64,000 nt of DNA from Calditrichaceae bacterium (GCA_013360445.1 JABWBP010000021.1:1-64000); one strand, 5' to 3'. Numbered from the stretch's first letter, positions 41,993 through 51,787 are shown. The notes: generated by a model from the sequence alone, not told the origin. Translations and numbers: made by a program.

Positions 41993-42778
41993 TTAACCCA
42001 TTTTAAGGATTTCCTGAACCAGGGAACGATAATCTTCCGCCCCGTAACTGTGCGGGGCATAGTCGAAGATGGATTGCCCGAAACTGGAGGCTTCGGCCAG
42101 GGTGACATTTCTGCGGATGAAGGTCTTGAACAATTTGTCGCCAAAGTGATTTTTCAGGTTTTCGAATACTTCATTGTGCAATCTCAACCTTCTGTCGTAC
42201 TGGGTGGCGATCATGCCGCTGATTTTCAGCGCCGGGTTCACGCGCTGTTTGACCTTTTCCACCATCTCCATCAACTTGGTGAGGCCCTTGATGGACAGGT
42301 ACTCCGCTTGCAGGGGCACGAACACCTCTTTGGCGGCGGTGAGGGCGTTCAGGGTCAGCAGCCCTAAGTTGGGGGGGCAATCGATCAGGATGAAGTCATA
42401 AGCGGACTGGCCTTTCAGCACGTTGGCTAAGAAAGCTTCGCGCCCCACCTCAGTGGAGAATTCGATCTCCGCCCCGGCGAGGTCGATGGAGGCGGGCAGC
42501 AGCGCCAGGTTGTGGATTTCTAAGCGCGCCTGCGAAAAATCCGCTTCGCCTTTTAATAAATGATAGATGGTCGCTTCAAGCTCGTCGGCGTTGACGCCTA
42601 AAGAATAGGTCAGGTGCGCCTGGGGATCCAGGTCCACCAACAGCACCCGGTATTTCAGCGCCGCCAGGCCGGCGCCGACGTTAACCACCGAGGTGGTTTT
42701 GCCTACCCCGCCCTTCTGGTTGATCAGGGCGATAATACGCTGCTGCTTTTGAGCCGGGCGATGGGTCGTTTTTTTCAT
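41993..42778 (-). CDS. ParA/MinD-family ATPase within the eCIS locus
   Basis: 261 residues. Deviant Walker A box KGGVGKTT (22-29), VLLVDLDPQAHLTYSLG (switch/Walker A'), and Walker B FILIDCPPNLGLLTLNAL. The remainder (IKGLTKLMEMVEKVKQRVNPALKISGMIATQYDRRLRLHNEVFENL) matches Soj/ParA-type chromosome or cargo-partitioning ATPases rather than MinD: there is no C-terminal amphipathic membrane helix. These ATPases form gradients on the nucleoid to space cargo. There is no parB here; the only partner is the small protein just downstream. It lies two bases from the fibre gene stop, so it is in the eCIS transcript. Confidence 0.9.
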   Translation of the reverse strand: MKKTTHRPAQKQQRIIALINQKGGVGKTTSVVNVGAGLAALKYRVLLVDLDPQAHLTYSLGVNADELEATIYHLLKGEADFSQARLEIHNLALLPASIDLAGAEIEFSTEVGREAFLANVLKGQSAYDFILIDCPPNLGLLTLNALTAAKEVFVPLQAEYLSIKGLTKLMEMVEKVKQRVNPALKISGMIATQYDRRLRLHNEVFENLKNHFGDKLFKTFIRRNVTLAEASSFGQSIFDYAPHSYGAEDYRSLVQEILKMG

Positions 42779-42780
42779 TA

Positions 42781-44358
42781 CTATCCTAACCTGATTATTC
42801 TTGCCAGGAATTGTATTCCAAAATCACTATGATTTGAAATTTCGGCCACGTACAACAGCGCTTGCGTTCCCGCCATTCGAACGCGGAAATTCCAGGATAA
42901 CTCCGCGTCTTGCGGGTCGGTGGGAATGACCTGAATGATTCGCGGCCGGTCGAACTCCGCGCCGGAGACGGGAAAAGAAAGTTGCAGCGTCGAGCCGGGC
43001 GGAATGGCGCCGGTTATCCCGTTCTCGACTAATGACAGCTTAACGCCCGTCACCGCCCCGTCGCTAATTTTAGGGGTGGTTATCGCGTTGGCAGCGATTT
43101 TATCCGCACTTACCGCGTTGTTGGCTAATTTCACCTCGCTTACCGCCCCGTCGTTGATTTTGACTGCGGTCACCGCCCCGTCGTTGATTTTGGCCGTGGT
43201 GACCGCGTTGTTGGCCAGCTTGGTATCAGTCACCGCACCGTTGGCGATCTTGACATTGCTGACCGCGCCGGCGCCCAACCGGGAATCCGTAACCGCCTCT
43301 AAAGCGATTTTATCGGTAATGACCGCCTGGGAAGCGATTTTCGAGGCGATCACCGCGTTGTTTACCAGCTTGTCGGCGTTAACGCTGTTGTTGGCAAGCT
43401 TGTCCGTGGCGACGCTGTTATCGGCTAATTTGGCTGCGGTGACCGCGTTGTCCCCTAACTTGGGCGTTGTCACCGCCCCGTCGGCTAACTTTGGTGTGGT
43501 GATCGAGCCGTCTTGAATCGGCAACGTGATGTCCGGGGAAAGTTTGGGCTGGGTGATTGCTCCCTCGGCAATTTTTTCCGTGGATACAGCAAGGTCGCCT
43601 AATTTAGCGGTCGTTACCGCACCGTCTGCTAACTTTGCCCCGGTTACCTGAAGGTTGGCGATATTCCTTGTGTTAACCGCATTATCTTGCAGCTTATTCG
43701 TAGAAACCGCGCCATTCGCCAATTTCTCTTCACTTACTGCCCCGTTTTGAATGCCGTCCGGTCCAATGGGAGTACCCTTACTGGCCCCGGAGTGGTCGTG
43801 CCCCCCGATGTCGGTGAAGCGGATTTTATCTTCCGAAAATACCCCCGCGTTGACGCGGATGCGGCGGCCCTTATCGTCGAATTCATCATCTCCGTCGTGT
43901 ACCTCGAATCCGCCGCCGGCGGTGGGCACTATCCAGGCCAGGGTAATCCGGCTGCCTTTACCATCCGGCGCTTCATCCCAGCGCGCCGTGGGGCATTCCG
44001 CAATGCGATTATTCTTGGAAACGCCTTCGCAGACGGAGTTTCCCACGCAGGTCTCTTCTTCCGCGTATTCAATGCCTAAGTAAGGCTTGAGCGGGTCGAA
44101 CCCCGCGACCAGCAGCCCTTCTTCTCCTACCACCATTTCCCGGCCCTGGTTATCGACCGCCGAGCCGGGAGCGATTTTAAAAGCGCCCTGGCTGGCGACG
44201 TAGGTTACTTTCAAGCCTTCGATCACTCCAAAGGATAAGCGCTTCGCATGGCGGCGGTGCATTTCGACCAGATAATTTTGCTCGTCCTGAAAATCCCGGG
44301 CGGTCAACAGTTGTCGTTTAAAATACCGCACTCTTTGAATATTGCTGCTGCATTTCAT
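42781..44358 (-). CDS. Tail-fibre-like protein with 23 decapeptide repeats
   Basis: 525 residues. Residues 1-90 are an adaptor shared with the next two genes (RYFKRQLLTARDFQDEQNY, then FGVIEGLKV, then APGSAVDNQGREMVV). A short domain with GGHDHSGASKGTPIGPDGI follows. Then come 23 ten-residue repeats with consensus DGAVTTAKLA (about 210-455), interrupted once, predicted to form a long trimeric beta-fibre, as in phage and eCIS fibres. The C-terminal ~75 residues (PGSTLQLSFPV to FLARIIRLG) are a small beta domain that could cap the fibre or bind a receptor. Likely target-recognition part of the particle. Its stop is two bases from the ParA start. Confidence 0.85.
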   Translation of the reverse strand: MKCSSNIQRVRYFKRQLLTARDFQDEQNYLVEMHRRHAKRLSFGVIEGLKVTYVASQGAFKIAPGSAVDNQGREMVVGEEGLLVAGFDPLKPYLGIEYAEEETCVGNSVCEGVSKNNRIAECPTARWDEAPDGKGSRITLAWIVPTAGGGFEVHDGDDEFDDKGRRIRVNAGVFSEDKIRFTDIGGHDHSGASKGTPIGPDGIQNGAVSEEKLANGAVSTNKLQDNAVNTRNIANLQVTGAKLADGAVTTAKLGDLAVSTEKIAEGAITQPKLSPDITLPIQDGSITTPKLADGAVTTPKLGDNAVTAAKLADNSVATDKLANNSVNADKLVNNAVIASKIASQAVITDKIALEAVTDSRLGAGAVSNVKIANGAVTDTKLANNAVTTAKINDGAVTAVKINDGAVSEVKLANNAVSADKIAANAITTPKISDGAVTGVKLSLVENGITGAIPPGSTLQLSFPVSGAEFDRPRIIQVIPTDPQDAELSWNFRVRMAGTQALLYVAEISNHSDFGIQFLARIIRLG

Positions 44359-44434
44359 AACCTGTTCCCTTTCATCTAAACTTTACGCTTTAGCGTCTTT
44401 GCGGGGAAGTTTTGTGTATCATTCACAACGCGCG

Positions 44435-45514
44435 TTACTTCCGGGGCCGGCCTGCTCCCGGCGTTCTGGCGTCCGGCTGGGGAACGGCAAACAGAACGCA
44501 CTGCCCCGCGGCGTCGGTAATCAACCGGATGACGCTCTGCTCGGGAACGCAATAGATCGCTTCTTTGGCCTGTTGCAGCAACAAGGGATCGACCTGAGAG
44601 GGGTCATAAACCTCTCCCGGGATCATGTTCAGCCTTTCCAGTTCGTGCTGCGCCGCTTCCAGCGATCTGCCGACCACCCCGGAAATGTCCCGCCAGCCCT
44701 GCGCCTGGCACACCGCCCGGATCATGCCCTGCCGGGCGTCTTCCCAGCGCCAGTAGGGGGCGGCAAAGGTCCAGGCCAGCCGCCGGCGCGCCCCGGAGTC
44801 GATCTGGGCAGCGGTAATTTTGTACGGCTCGGAGGGCTGTGCGGGAGGTATTATTTCCACGCTGCCGAGAATCACGATGCGGTCTTCTTCGCAGCAAGGC
44901 TCCACGCCCGGGCAGTCGTCGCAGGGGACATGGCAGTTGCCGTTTTTATGCGGCCCGGGAGATCCTCCGCAGCAAGGCAGGTCTTTTTCGCGCAGGACCT
45001 TCACGCAAAAACCTTCCCGAACCCGGGAAAATTGCGCGTGCAGGAGGTCGTCGTCGCAATTGCCGAGGTATTGCTGCACCGGCTCGGAATTGCACTCGCA
45101 GTAAGTGATCCCGATGTACAATTTCGGGCAGGTTTCCGCGGGGGTGCACTCCTCGCCGGGGCGCAGAACGCCCTGCTTTTCCAACTCGCAGATATGGTCG
45201 CACAGGTCCACCTCGTAATCGCGGCAGACCACGATTTCGTTGCCGGCGCAATCCAGCGCCAGCCCGGCGCCGATCACCACTTTGGCGGTGCAATCATCCG
45301 CTTCATTATTGCAAAAATCCCATTCCCGCAGCCCTAATCCCCATACTACTCCGGAGCCGTGGAAGCGGTTGTGCAATTTCAACTTTTCCCGGAAATAGGC
45401 CTGTTCTTCCTGCAAATCCTGTTCGGTAAGCAGCATCCCGTGAAAATAATTGAGCCGTTTGAATTTTCCGGCGATGGTTTTTGTTTTGGCAATTTGCCCG
45501 TTTTTGGTAAGCAT
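44435..45514 (-). CDS. Cysteine-rich adaptor-domain protein of the eCIS tail
   Basis: 359 residues. It shares the ~90-residue N-terminal adaptor with its neighbours (LNYFHGMLLTEQDLQEEQAY, GVVWGLGL, GAGLALDCAGNEIVV). The middle is unusually rich in Cys: more than 20 between about residues 70 and 215, with CCGG, CDDCPG and PCCEED motifs that suggest disulfides or metal sites, striking for a cytoplasm-assembled particle. The C-terminal part (ICRVI-free, helical) has ARRRLAWTFAAPYWRWED-like sequence and ends in a Pro/Arg tail. Not recognised as an enzyme. Probably a short fibre or receptor-binding part. GGAGAG precedes the ATG. Confidence 0.75.
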   Translation of the reverse strand: MLTKNGQIAKTKTIAGKFKRLNYFHGMLLTEQDLQEEQAYFREKLKLHNRFHGSGVVWGLGLREWDFCNNEADDCTAKVVIGAGLALDCAGNEIVVCRDYEVDLCDHICELEKQGVLRPGEECTPAETCPKLYIGITYCECNSEPVQQYLGNCDDDLLHAQFSRVREGFCVKVLREKDLPCCGGSPGPHKNGNCHVPCDDCPGVEPCCEEDRIVILGSVEIIPPAQPSEPYKITAAQIDSGARRRLAWTFAAPYWRWEDARQGMIRAVCQAQGWRDISGVVGRSLEAAQHELERLNMIPGEVYDPSQVDPLLLQQAKEAIYCVPEQSVIRLITDAAGQCVLFAVPQPDARTPGAGRPRK

Positions 45515-45524
45515 GTGCTCTCTC

Positions 45525-47363
45525 CTATGCTAAAAGTCGATGAACCAGACCCTGCCTGGGGGTTTCATTTTCCGGGGATTGGGTTTTTGCCGGCGTGCGG
45601 CGCTGCGGCGCTGCCACGGAAGCAGCCGCCCAGAGGTAATGGCCGTCGAAGCACATCCGGGAGACCTGGTAATCCTCGCCCTCGATCTCTATCTCCTCCC
45701 CGCCGGCTTCCTTTTCCGGGTTCAGCGTGTCCACCCGGTTGAAAAGGTATTCCTTATATTGCGCCGCCCACATGTATTTGCCGTCGAACGCCAGGGCGGA
45801 ATGGTCCCTGCGGCGGAAAGGGCTGATCGGGTCTTTGTCGCCGTAAATATCGATCTTGAAAGCGCCGTCCTTTCCGCTTACCCAGATGTGAGTGCCGTCG
45901 AAGGCGACGTCTTCCGGCTCATCGGTGCCACACTCCCGCGGTTCTTCTACCACGATGCTGCCGTCCTGCAGGTGCGCAGCTACCAGCCCGTTGCGGCCGG
46001 TAACGTGGTAGATCATCCACACCATATCGCCGTCAAAAGCCATCCCTTTAATGGTCGATTTGGCCTCGGTCGGCAACGGAGCTTCATAGACCGCCGCCAC
46101 ACTGCCGCTGCGCGGATCGATGACGGTGAGGGAAAGGTAATAAATTACCGCCCGTTCCTCTTCCACGGCCTTATGATGCGAAATCCACAAGTAGCGGCCG
46201 TCGAACACGATCTCCCGGGGATAATCTTTCAATTCGCCGATGCTTCCGTTAGCGAAATTGCAGACGTTGACCCAACTGATTTGGCCTCCCATGCCGTTCT
46301 CCGGGTCCGCGCTTTCGTGGTGAGTAACCCACATGCGCTGGCTGTCGTAGGCGATGCCCCAGTTTTTCATCTCCAATTGGATTGGCGGATCTGTTACCAC
46401 GGTGTTGTCTCTGCGGCGGATGCGCACCAGGTGCTCATCCTCGCAGTCGGTAATCCAGATAAATTTACCGTCCGTGGTGAGCCGGCAGGGGTGCTTGCCC
46501 ACGTTTTCCGCGTGGGTGAAAAGCTTGCCCCCGCGGTACTCCAGCCCTTTGATGGTTTGCGCCAGCAGAGGAACAAACTGGCGGCGGTCGTAACGCGCGG
46601 CGTGGGATATCCAGAGTTCACGCTCTAAGCATTCCAGTAAATGGCGCAGCGCCTCGTTGCTAAAAGCCAGCTTGCGATAAGGGGGTGCATTGTTGATCAA
46701 CAGGGGATTCGGCGCGTTTTCATCGTGACAAATCTGCGCCAGGGGCACCGGCTGGCATTGCCGGCGTTCCGGGCACTGCTCGATGACCAGGGGAGTGGGA
46801 TCGTGCAAAGCGCGGAAACAATCCACCCGGCAGCCGTGCTCGTCGAAAATCGCGGGCTTTTCCGGCTCCGCGGGGGAATCGTAAGAGACCAGCAGCTTAA
46901 AAGTCTCCCGGGTGCGGTTATAAACGCAGCCGGTATCGGGTTTTTCGCAGTCCTCCACCGGAATGGGGGTCGGTTCCACCGGGCATTCCAGATATTGCAC
47001 GGAAAGGTAGTAACACGTTCCCGGCTGCGGCGGACTGGTTGCCGGCGGCTCGCCCGGCGCGTTGGCGGCCAGGTCCAGGATCTGCTCTTCGAACACCCAG
47101 ATTTCGTTGCCGTACTGGTCCAGCGCCAGCCCCGGCTTAACGATCACCCGGGCGCCTCCCTGGGGATGGGGAAGCACTTTCAGGCCGCAGAGCACCCCCC
47201 AGCCCAGCCCCAGGCGGTTGAGCAGCCAGCGTTTTTCATTGTCATAACTTTGCTGCGACTGGAAATCCCGCACCGTCATCATTTTTCCGAAATAATAATT
47301 ATTCCGCTCGAAATGGCCGCGGGTATTGCCGGTTTTCCCCGGTTTGGTTCTGGTTTTGATCAT
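45525..47363 (-). CDS. Adaptor-domain protein with beta-propeller
   Basis: 612 residues. The same N-terminal adaptor (NNYYFGKMMTVRDFQSQQSY, GLGWGVLCGLKV, KPGLALDQYGNEIWV), then about 110 residues with several Cys, a helical link (FSNEALRHLLECLE), and a C-terminal propeller (about 275-590) built from repeats such as FDGRYLWISHH, FDGTHIWVSGKDG and FDGKYMWAAQY. Propellers mostly bind proteins or sugars, so I infer a tail-tip or fibre component that recognises a target. AGGAGG precedes the ATG. Ends 10 bases before the Cys-rich gene start. Confidence 0.8.
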   Translation of the reverse strand: MIKTRTKPGKTGNTRGHFERNNYYFGKMMTVRDFQSQQSYDNEKRWLLNRLGLGWGVLCGLKVLPHPQGGARVIVKPGLALDQYGNEIWVFEEQILDLAANAPGEPPATSPPQPGTCYYLSVQYLECPVEPTPIPVEDCEKPDTGCVYNRTRETFKLLVSYDSPAEPEKPAIFDEHGCRVDCFRALHDPTPLVIEQCPERRQCQPVPLAQICHDENAPNPLLINNAPPYRKLAFSNEALRHLLECLERELWISHAARYDRRQFVPLLAQTIKGLEYRGGKLFTHAENVGKHPCRLTTDGKFIWITDCEDEHLVRIRRRDNTVVTDPPIQLEMKNWGIAYDSQRMWVTHHESADPENGMGGQISWVNVCNFANGSIGELKDYPREIVFDGRYLWISHHKAVEEERAVIYYLSLTVIDPRSGSVAAVYEAPLPTEAKSTIKGMAFDGDMVWMIYHVTGRNGLVAAHLQDGSIVVEEPRECGTDEPEDVAFDGTHIWVSGKDGAFKIDIYGDKDPISPFRRRDHSALAFDGKYMWAAQYKEYLFNRVDTLNPEKEAGGEEIEIEGEDYQVSRMCFDGHYLWAAASVAAPQRRTPAKTQSPENETPRQGLVHRLLA

Positions 47364-47429
47364 TGTATCCTCCTGAAAATCTTGAACCTGTTGTTATTAT
47401 GAAAATTTTCGATGTTGCCCGCGGTTAAC

Positions 47430-49565
47430 CTACCACAAAATCGTATCCACGGCCAGGCGGGAGCGCGCCCCGATAATCCCTTTGCAGGGGTAGCGGCTTC
47501 CCACGAAGGTTTGCCTGCCCAAAACCGCTTCCCGGCCCAGTCGCATGGCCGAAAATCCCCGTGAAAGCACCGTATCCACCCCGATGAAGGTATGAGAGCC
47601 TAACTGCATCCGGGCGTTGTTGCGGATGCGAATACAGGCGCGGGTGAAGGCGGGTTTTTCATCCATAATCAGCCGGCGCAGCGTCGCCTCCTGGCTCTCC
47701 CCCGCCAGCGCGGAGGTGTTCGCTAAAATGGTAAAATCGAAGGCGTTCTCCTCGAAGGGTTTTTCCGGGGGGTCTTCGTTTTCTTCCAGCACAAAATCCC
47801 CGATGACGGAGCTTTCTTCTAATATCAGCCGTTGGGTGAAGGCTTTCCCCACCACGCTGCTCATCCCCAGCGTAACATTGGCGCCTAACACCATGGGGGT
47901 TAGGAAACGGAAATGCTCCAGAATCAGCGGCGCGGCGCCGGTATAAAGCTGCACCATTTCCCGCAGCCCGGCCAGGGTTCCCCGTTTTTTGTACAGTTGA
48001 TAGGCGCGGGCGATCAGTTCCCGTTTTTTTGCCTCCGGCCAGTTTTCATCCGCCGCCAGGGCCAGCCAGGAGCCCAGCCAGTTCAAGAATTCCGTTGGAG
48101 TGGATTGCGGATCAAAATAACGGGCGATCTGCGCAATCTGTTCTTCCATGCCATAAGAAAAGGATTCATACAGGGAGAGGAAACGTTCCAGGAAATCCCT
48201 CCCGGTCTCTTCTTCCTGGTAGGTGGCCGGTAAATAGCGCAGGTAGGAGAGGCGCGGAAAAAACAGCCGGACCTGCTCCACCACGGGAGTATGGGCGCCG
48301 TCGCCGAACAGTTCGAACTTCAGCCAGAGGTAGCGTCCCCGCGCCTTCAGCAGAAGCCCGTCGCCGGCGTGGCGGCCGTTCTGCGGTGTACCCAGGGCTT
48401 TTTTCCACCACTGGTTGGCTTCGATCAGTTGCCCGGTAATGGGTTCTCCCTCGCCGGTTTGCAGGGAATCGGAGACGTAAAAAAAGGCCTCGATTTGGGT
48501 TTTTTCCTGAAGAGTCGCCCCCAAAGTGATGCGGTGCCACTCCATGCCCGCTTCGGCGCTGTCAAACCGCTCGGAATAGTACACCCCGTGCGCCAGAAAC
48601 TGCCCCGACCCGTTGATCAGGGCGACGCCGCTCTCCGTCCCACAGGCGGCGTAAAGGTTACCCGCGTGATCGAACAGTAACTGCTGGCATCTTTCCGAAT
48701 ACTCGCCGAAGCTGCCTAAGTAGCGCCCGGAGGGGTCCAGCAAATGGATTTTGAGATCGTCGCCCGGCCTTCTTTCCCCAAAATAGATCAAGCCCTGCGC
48801 GTCCACTGCAATCCCGGAGGGCCGGAAGGCCGTCCCGATCTGGCTGAAGTCGCCTAACCGCGCAACGAGCTGCCCGTGGGGATCGAATTTCAGCACCTGG
48901 CGTTTGCGGGCGTCCAGGGCGTAGAGGTAAGCGTCGCGGTCGATGGCGATGCCTTCCGGGCGGGTCAGAATTCCCTCTCCGGTGATCTGGCGGAACATTC
49001 CGAAGCGGTTGAATTTGAGCACCCGGCGATGGCCGTAATCCAGCAGGTGGAGGTTTCCCCGGCTATCGAGCACAAGGTCGCGAGGAAGGTTCAATCCCCG
49101 GGGAATGGGGCGGCCGAGGGCGTCGTTCGGCCCCAAAATGTAGCGAAGCTGGTAATTATAGCGGTAGAACGCCTGCACCCGCTGGTTCAGGGGGTCGGAA
49201 ACGTATAAGGTGGAATGGTTGAGCGCCAGGCCCGCCCATCCTTCCGGCTCGGGAGAAAAGCGGAACTGCCCCGGCCCGTCGCCGCATTCGCCGATGCAGG
49301 CAACCGGCTCGAAGCGGTTTTCGCTTTTGAGGTAGCGGTAAATACGGCAATCCTCCGCATCGATGGCGTAAAGGTTGCCCCGCGGATCAAGCCCAAACCC
49401 GCCTAACCGGCCAATTCCTTCTATCGCCGCCAGCGCCTGCCCGGGGTGCAGGGAAATGCCGCCGCCCGGCAGGAAGCGCACGCCCTCGCCAAAACCCTCC
49501 CGCCAGCCGGCCGGGGTATTCAATACTAAGTATTTGAATTCATCGTTCAGCAAAAGCGCGGACAT
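47430..49565 (-). CDS. gpI-like tail/baseplate protein with N-terminal NHL propeller
   Basis: 711 residues. Residues ~30-330 are NHL-type repeats (GIAIDRDAYLYALDARKRQVLKF, GIAVDAQGLIYFGE), a jelly-roll-like section follows (~340-450), then a P2 gpI/phage tail protein domain (~455-570: YLRYLPATYQEEE, FLERFLSLYESF, TEFLNWLGSWLAL, KKRGTLAGLREMV), and a C-terminal extension with RLGREAVLGRQTFVGS. In phages gpI-type proteins link baseplate wedges to fibres; the propeller is an added module. I start at 49565 because AAGGAA lies just upstream; the longer frame begins in repeat words. Confidence 0.8.
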   Translation of the reverse strand: MSALLLNDEFKYLVLNTPAGWREGFGEGVRFLPGGGISLHPGQALAAIEGIGRLGGFGLDPRGNLYAIDAEDCRIYRYLKSENRFEPVACIGECGDGPGQFRFSPEPEGWAGLALNHSTLYVSDPLNQRVQAFYRYNYQLRYILGPNDALGRPIPRGLNLPRDLVLDSRGNLHLLDYGHRRVLKFNRFGMFRQITGEGILTRPEGIAIDRDAYLYALDARKRQVLKFDPHGQLVARLGDFSQIGTAFRPSGIAVDAQGLIYFGERRPGDDLKIHLLDPSGRYLGSFGEYSERCQQLLFDHAGNLYAACGTESGVALINGSGQFLAHGVYYSERFDSAEAGMEWHRITLGATLQEKTQIEAFFYVSDSLQTGEGEPITGQLIEANQWWKKALGTPQNGRHAGDGLLLKARGRYLWLKFELFGDGAHTPVVEQVRLFFPRLSYLRYLPATYQEEETGRDFLERFLSLYESFSYGMEEQIAQIARYFDPQSTPTEFLNWLGSWLALAADENWPEAKKRELIARAYQLYKKRGTLAGLREMVQLYTGAAPLILEHFRFLTPMVLGANVTLGMSSVVGKAFTQRLILEESSVIGDFVLEENEDPPEKPFEENAFDFTILANTSALAGESQEATLRRLIMDEKPAFTRACIRIRNNARMQLGSHTFIGVDTVLSRGFSAMRLGREAVLGRQTFVGSRYPCKGIIGARSRLAVDTILW

Positions 49566-49654
49566 GGGTGGTGTTCCTTGGTTTTTTGATCGTAAACGTA
49601 AAGCGTAAAACGTGATGCGTGGCTCGTAAATCGCTAATCGCCAATCGTCAATGC

Positions 49655-51601
49655 TCACCTTTTCACCGTGACGGAGTGCGCGCCGGAATAGACCAGGGCG
49701 ACGCGGGGGATTTTCACGTTCTCCCTGCCGGGGATGCAGCTATCCGAAGAAAGTACCACGCTGCTCACGCAGGAAACTCCCTCCACCCCTTCGATCACCT
49801 GGTAAATTTCCGATTTGAATACCGGCCTTCCGAACGGCCAGCCGGTTTTTTCCGGCCCGCCTTTCAGGGGATCGAGGAAGGCTTTCAACGCATCGAGAAC
49901 GTTCAGGCGCACGCTCTCAAGGCTCATGCGCGGATGGATTTCCACCGCCGCCTGCACGATTACCTGTACGAATTCCGGCCCGATCACGTGCAGGTTGGCG
50001 GTGAGCAGCTTCCGGGAATCTAAGTAATCCGCCACGGTTTTCAATAGGCCCTCGCCGGGCGCGGGCAGCTGATCCGGGCGATCCGGCAGGATATAGGGAA
50101 CCACCACCACGGTCACCGCCCCGGGAAAGGGAATGGCCGGGAATTGGGGATGATAGAGCGGCAGCGCCTGCGCCCGGGTGATGCGCACCCCCGGGGTGGA
50201 GAGCGTTAGGGTTTCATAATCTTTCGAGGTGACGGCGCGGTAACGGGTTTTGAGATCCCGGCGGGCGCGCTGTTTTGCTCCCTCCAGGGTTTCGGCTTCG
50301 CTTCCGCCGGCGGCCGGCTTGCGGTTGGTTGCCTTTACCCCGGCAATCAGCGGATCGGTGAACTTGTTCAGGATGTTCGCTTGAATATTGCCGATTTCTC
50401 CCCCCCCGGCGCGGTAGCGGGCAACGCGAATATTTTCTTCTCCCCCGGACGGCACGCGCCCGTGAATGCCGTCGCCGAAGCGGATGACGCCCGCGGAGAG
50501 ATCCAGCCGGTAATGGCGGTCTTCCGGGCCGGAGGCGTCGAAATCCGCAACTTCCGACCAGGCGCGCCATTGCGAATCCGGCTCTAAAATTTCTAACTCC
50601 AGGGTATTCCATAATACCGGGGAATGGCGCAGCTCCAGGGCTTGAAAGGGCAGCCCGCTGCCGGAATGGCGCTCATCCGTGAAGGTTACTCCGTGGGAGG
50701 CGGCAATGGTGTTGAACAGAATCGTGTCGATCCGGGGAGAAATTTCATAGCCGGTTTTCAGGAGCGTCGCACGAATCCAGTACAGCGGTTCCGTGACTAA
50801 GGTCGGCAACCCTGCCCCGGGCTGCGCCGCACCGGCTTTGGCGAGGTCGGCAGGCGCGCTGAATTCAATCCGCCCGTTATGCGCCAGGGCGGAAGCGCCG
50901 TCGTTAACGTCCAGGGACGCCCAGACGCTGCCGTTCCAGTATTCCCAGGCCAGCTCCGCCGGGGGCGTCAGGGTGAAGGATTCGCCCTCCGCGGGAACGG
51001 CTGGCTGCGGCAAATCCACCTCGTAGAGATTGATGGTGACCTTAATAGATTCCCCTGCCAGTGCAGCAAAGGCGTCGAAGCCGAGGTAGAACTGGTCGCC
51101 CGGCTCCGCGGTTTCCCCAAAGGCAAAATAGAAGACGTTGTCCAGGGAATTGGATTCGGTGTTATCGATCCAGCGGGAGGCGTCGCGGGTGAGCAGTTGT
51201 TTCAACTCGATATGGAGCAGCTTCAGGTCTTCTTCGGTTTCGAAAATAAGCTCCCTCCCGGCCAGCGCGTCCAGAGCGGCCAATTGGGTTCCCCGGGGCA
51301 GGAAGATGAAATCCGGGGCGTTTTCCCCGAATGAAAAGCTAACCTCTGCCCGGGCCGCGGTTGCCGGCTGCGGCCTGGTTCCCAGGAGCTTCAGGAATTT
51401 CAAAAAATTCTCATCGGTCAGGCGGTCGAGGTTGTAAATCTGCATTTCCGACAGCCAGGCAAACAGGTCGATGAGGGTGATGCCCGGGTCGCTGAGATTA
51501 TGGTCGGTCCATTCCGGCGCGTGGCGGGGGATCAGGGAACGCGCCTCCTGGAAAAGCTCCGCAAAGGTTTTATCATCTAATTTGGGAATGGGTAAGGACA
51601 T
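49655..51601 (-). CDS. Baseplate J/gp47-family protein (shorter paralogue)
   Basis: 648 residues. Opens with [19 protein letters not shown] and [26 protein letters not shown], typical of eCIS/phage putative baseplate assembly proteins, and holds the J-like core around residues 330-560 ([59 protein letters not shown]). It forms baseplate wedge material with the larger paralogue next door (Afp11/Afp12-like pair). AAGGAA lies 12-13 bases before ATG. The gap to the larger paralogue holds AATGACGCG word repeats. Confidence 0.88.
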   Translation of the reverse strand: MSLPIPKLDDKTFAELFQEARSLIPRHAPEWTDHNLSDPGITLIDLFAWLSEMQIYNLDRLTDENFLKFLKLLGTRPQPATAARAEVSFSFGENAPDFIFLPRGTQLAALDALAGRELIFETEEDLKLLHIELKQLLTRDASRWIDNTESNSLDNVFYFAFGETAEPGDQFYLGFDAFAALAGESIKVTINLYEVDLPQPAVPAEGESFTLTPPAELAWEYWNGSVWASLDVNDGASALAHNGRIEFSAPADLAKAGAAQPGAGLPTLVTEPLYWIRATLLKTGYEISPRIDTILFNTIAASHGVTFTDERHSGSGLPFQALELRHSPVLWNTLELEILEPDSQWRAWSEVADFDASGPEDRHYRLDLSAGVIRFGDGIHGRVPSGGEENIRVARYRAGGGEIGNIQANILNKFTDPLIAGVKATNRKPAAGGSEAETLEGAKQRARRDLKTRYRAVTSKDYETLTLSTPGVRITRAQALPLYHPQFPAIPFPGAVTVVVVPYILPDRPDQLPAPGEGLLKTVADYLDSRKLLTANLHVIGPEFVQVIVQAAVEIHPRMSLESVRLNVLDALKAFLDPLKGGPEKTGWPFGRPVFKSEIYQVIEGVEGVSCVSSVVLSSDSCIPGRENVKIPRVALVYSGAHSVTVKR

Positions 51602-51609
51602 TTCCGCTT

Positions 51610-51787
51610 ATTCCTTTTCATTTGCTTTTCGTCATTTGCGCTCCGCGCGTCATTTGCTGCGCTGTCATTGGTACTTCGTGCGTCAATTGCGCTTCGCGGG
51701 TCAATTTGCTTCGCGTCATTAACAACTAATGACGTGCGTAGCACTAATGACAATAAATGACGCGCGCAGCGCCACTGACGCGCAGCG
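51610..51787. repeat. TGACGCGnAGCG word repeats between baseplate genes
   Basis: The whole 186-base gap is made of imperfect copies, both ways round, of words such as GCGTCATTTGC, CTTCGTGCGTCAATTGCGC and AATGACGCGCGCAGCG. No gene. It breaks an otherwise tightly packed operon between the two J proteins. Confidence 0.65.

Noticed and set aside
42990-43760. Regular 30-base periodicity that might be a CRISPR array
   Set aside because: The repeats are degenerate, have no spacers, and translate as clean decapeptides inside the fibre gene.
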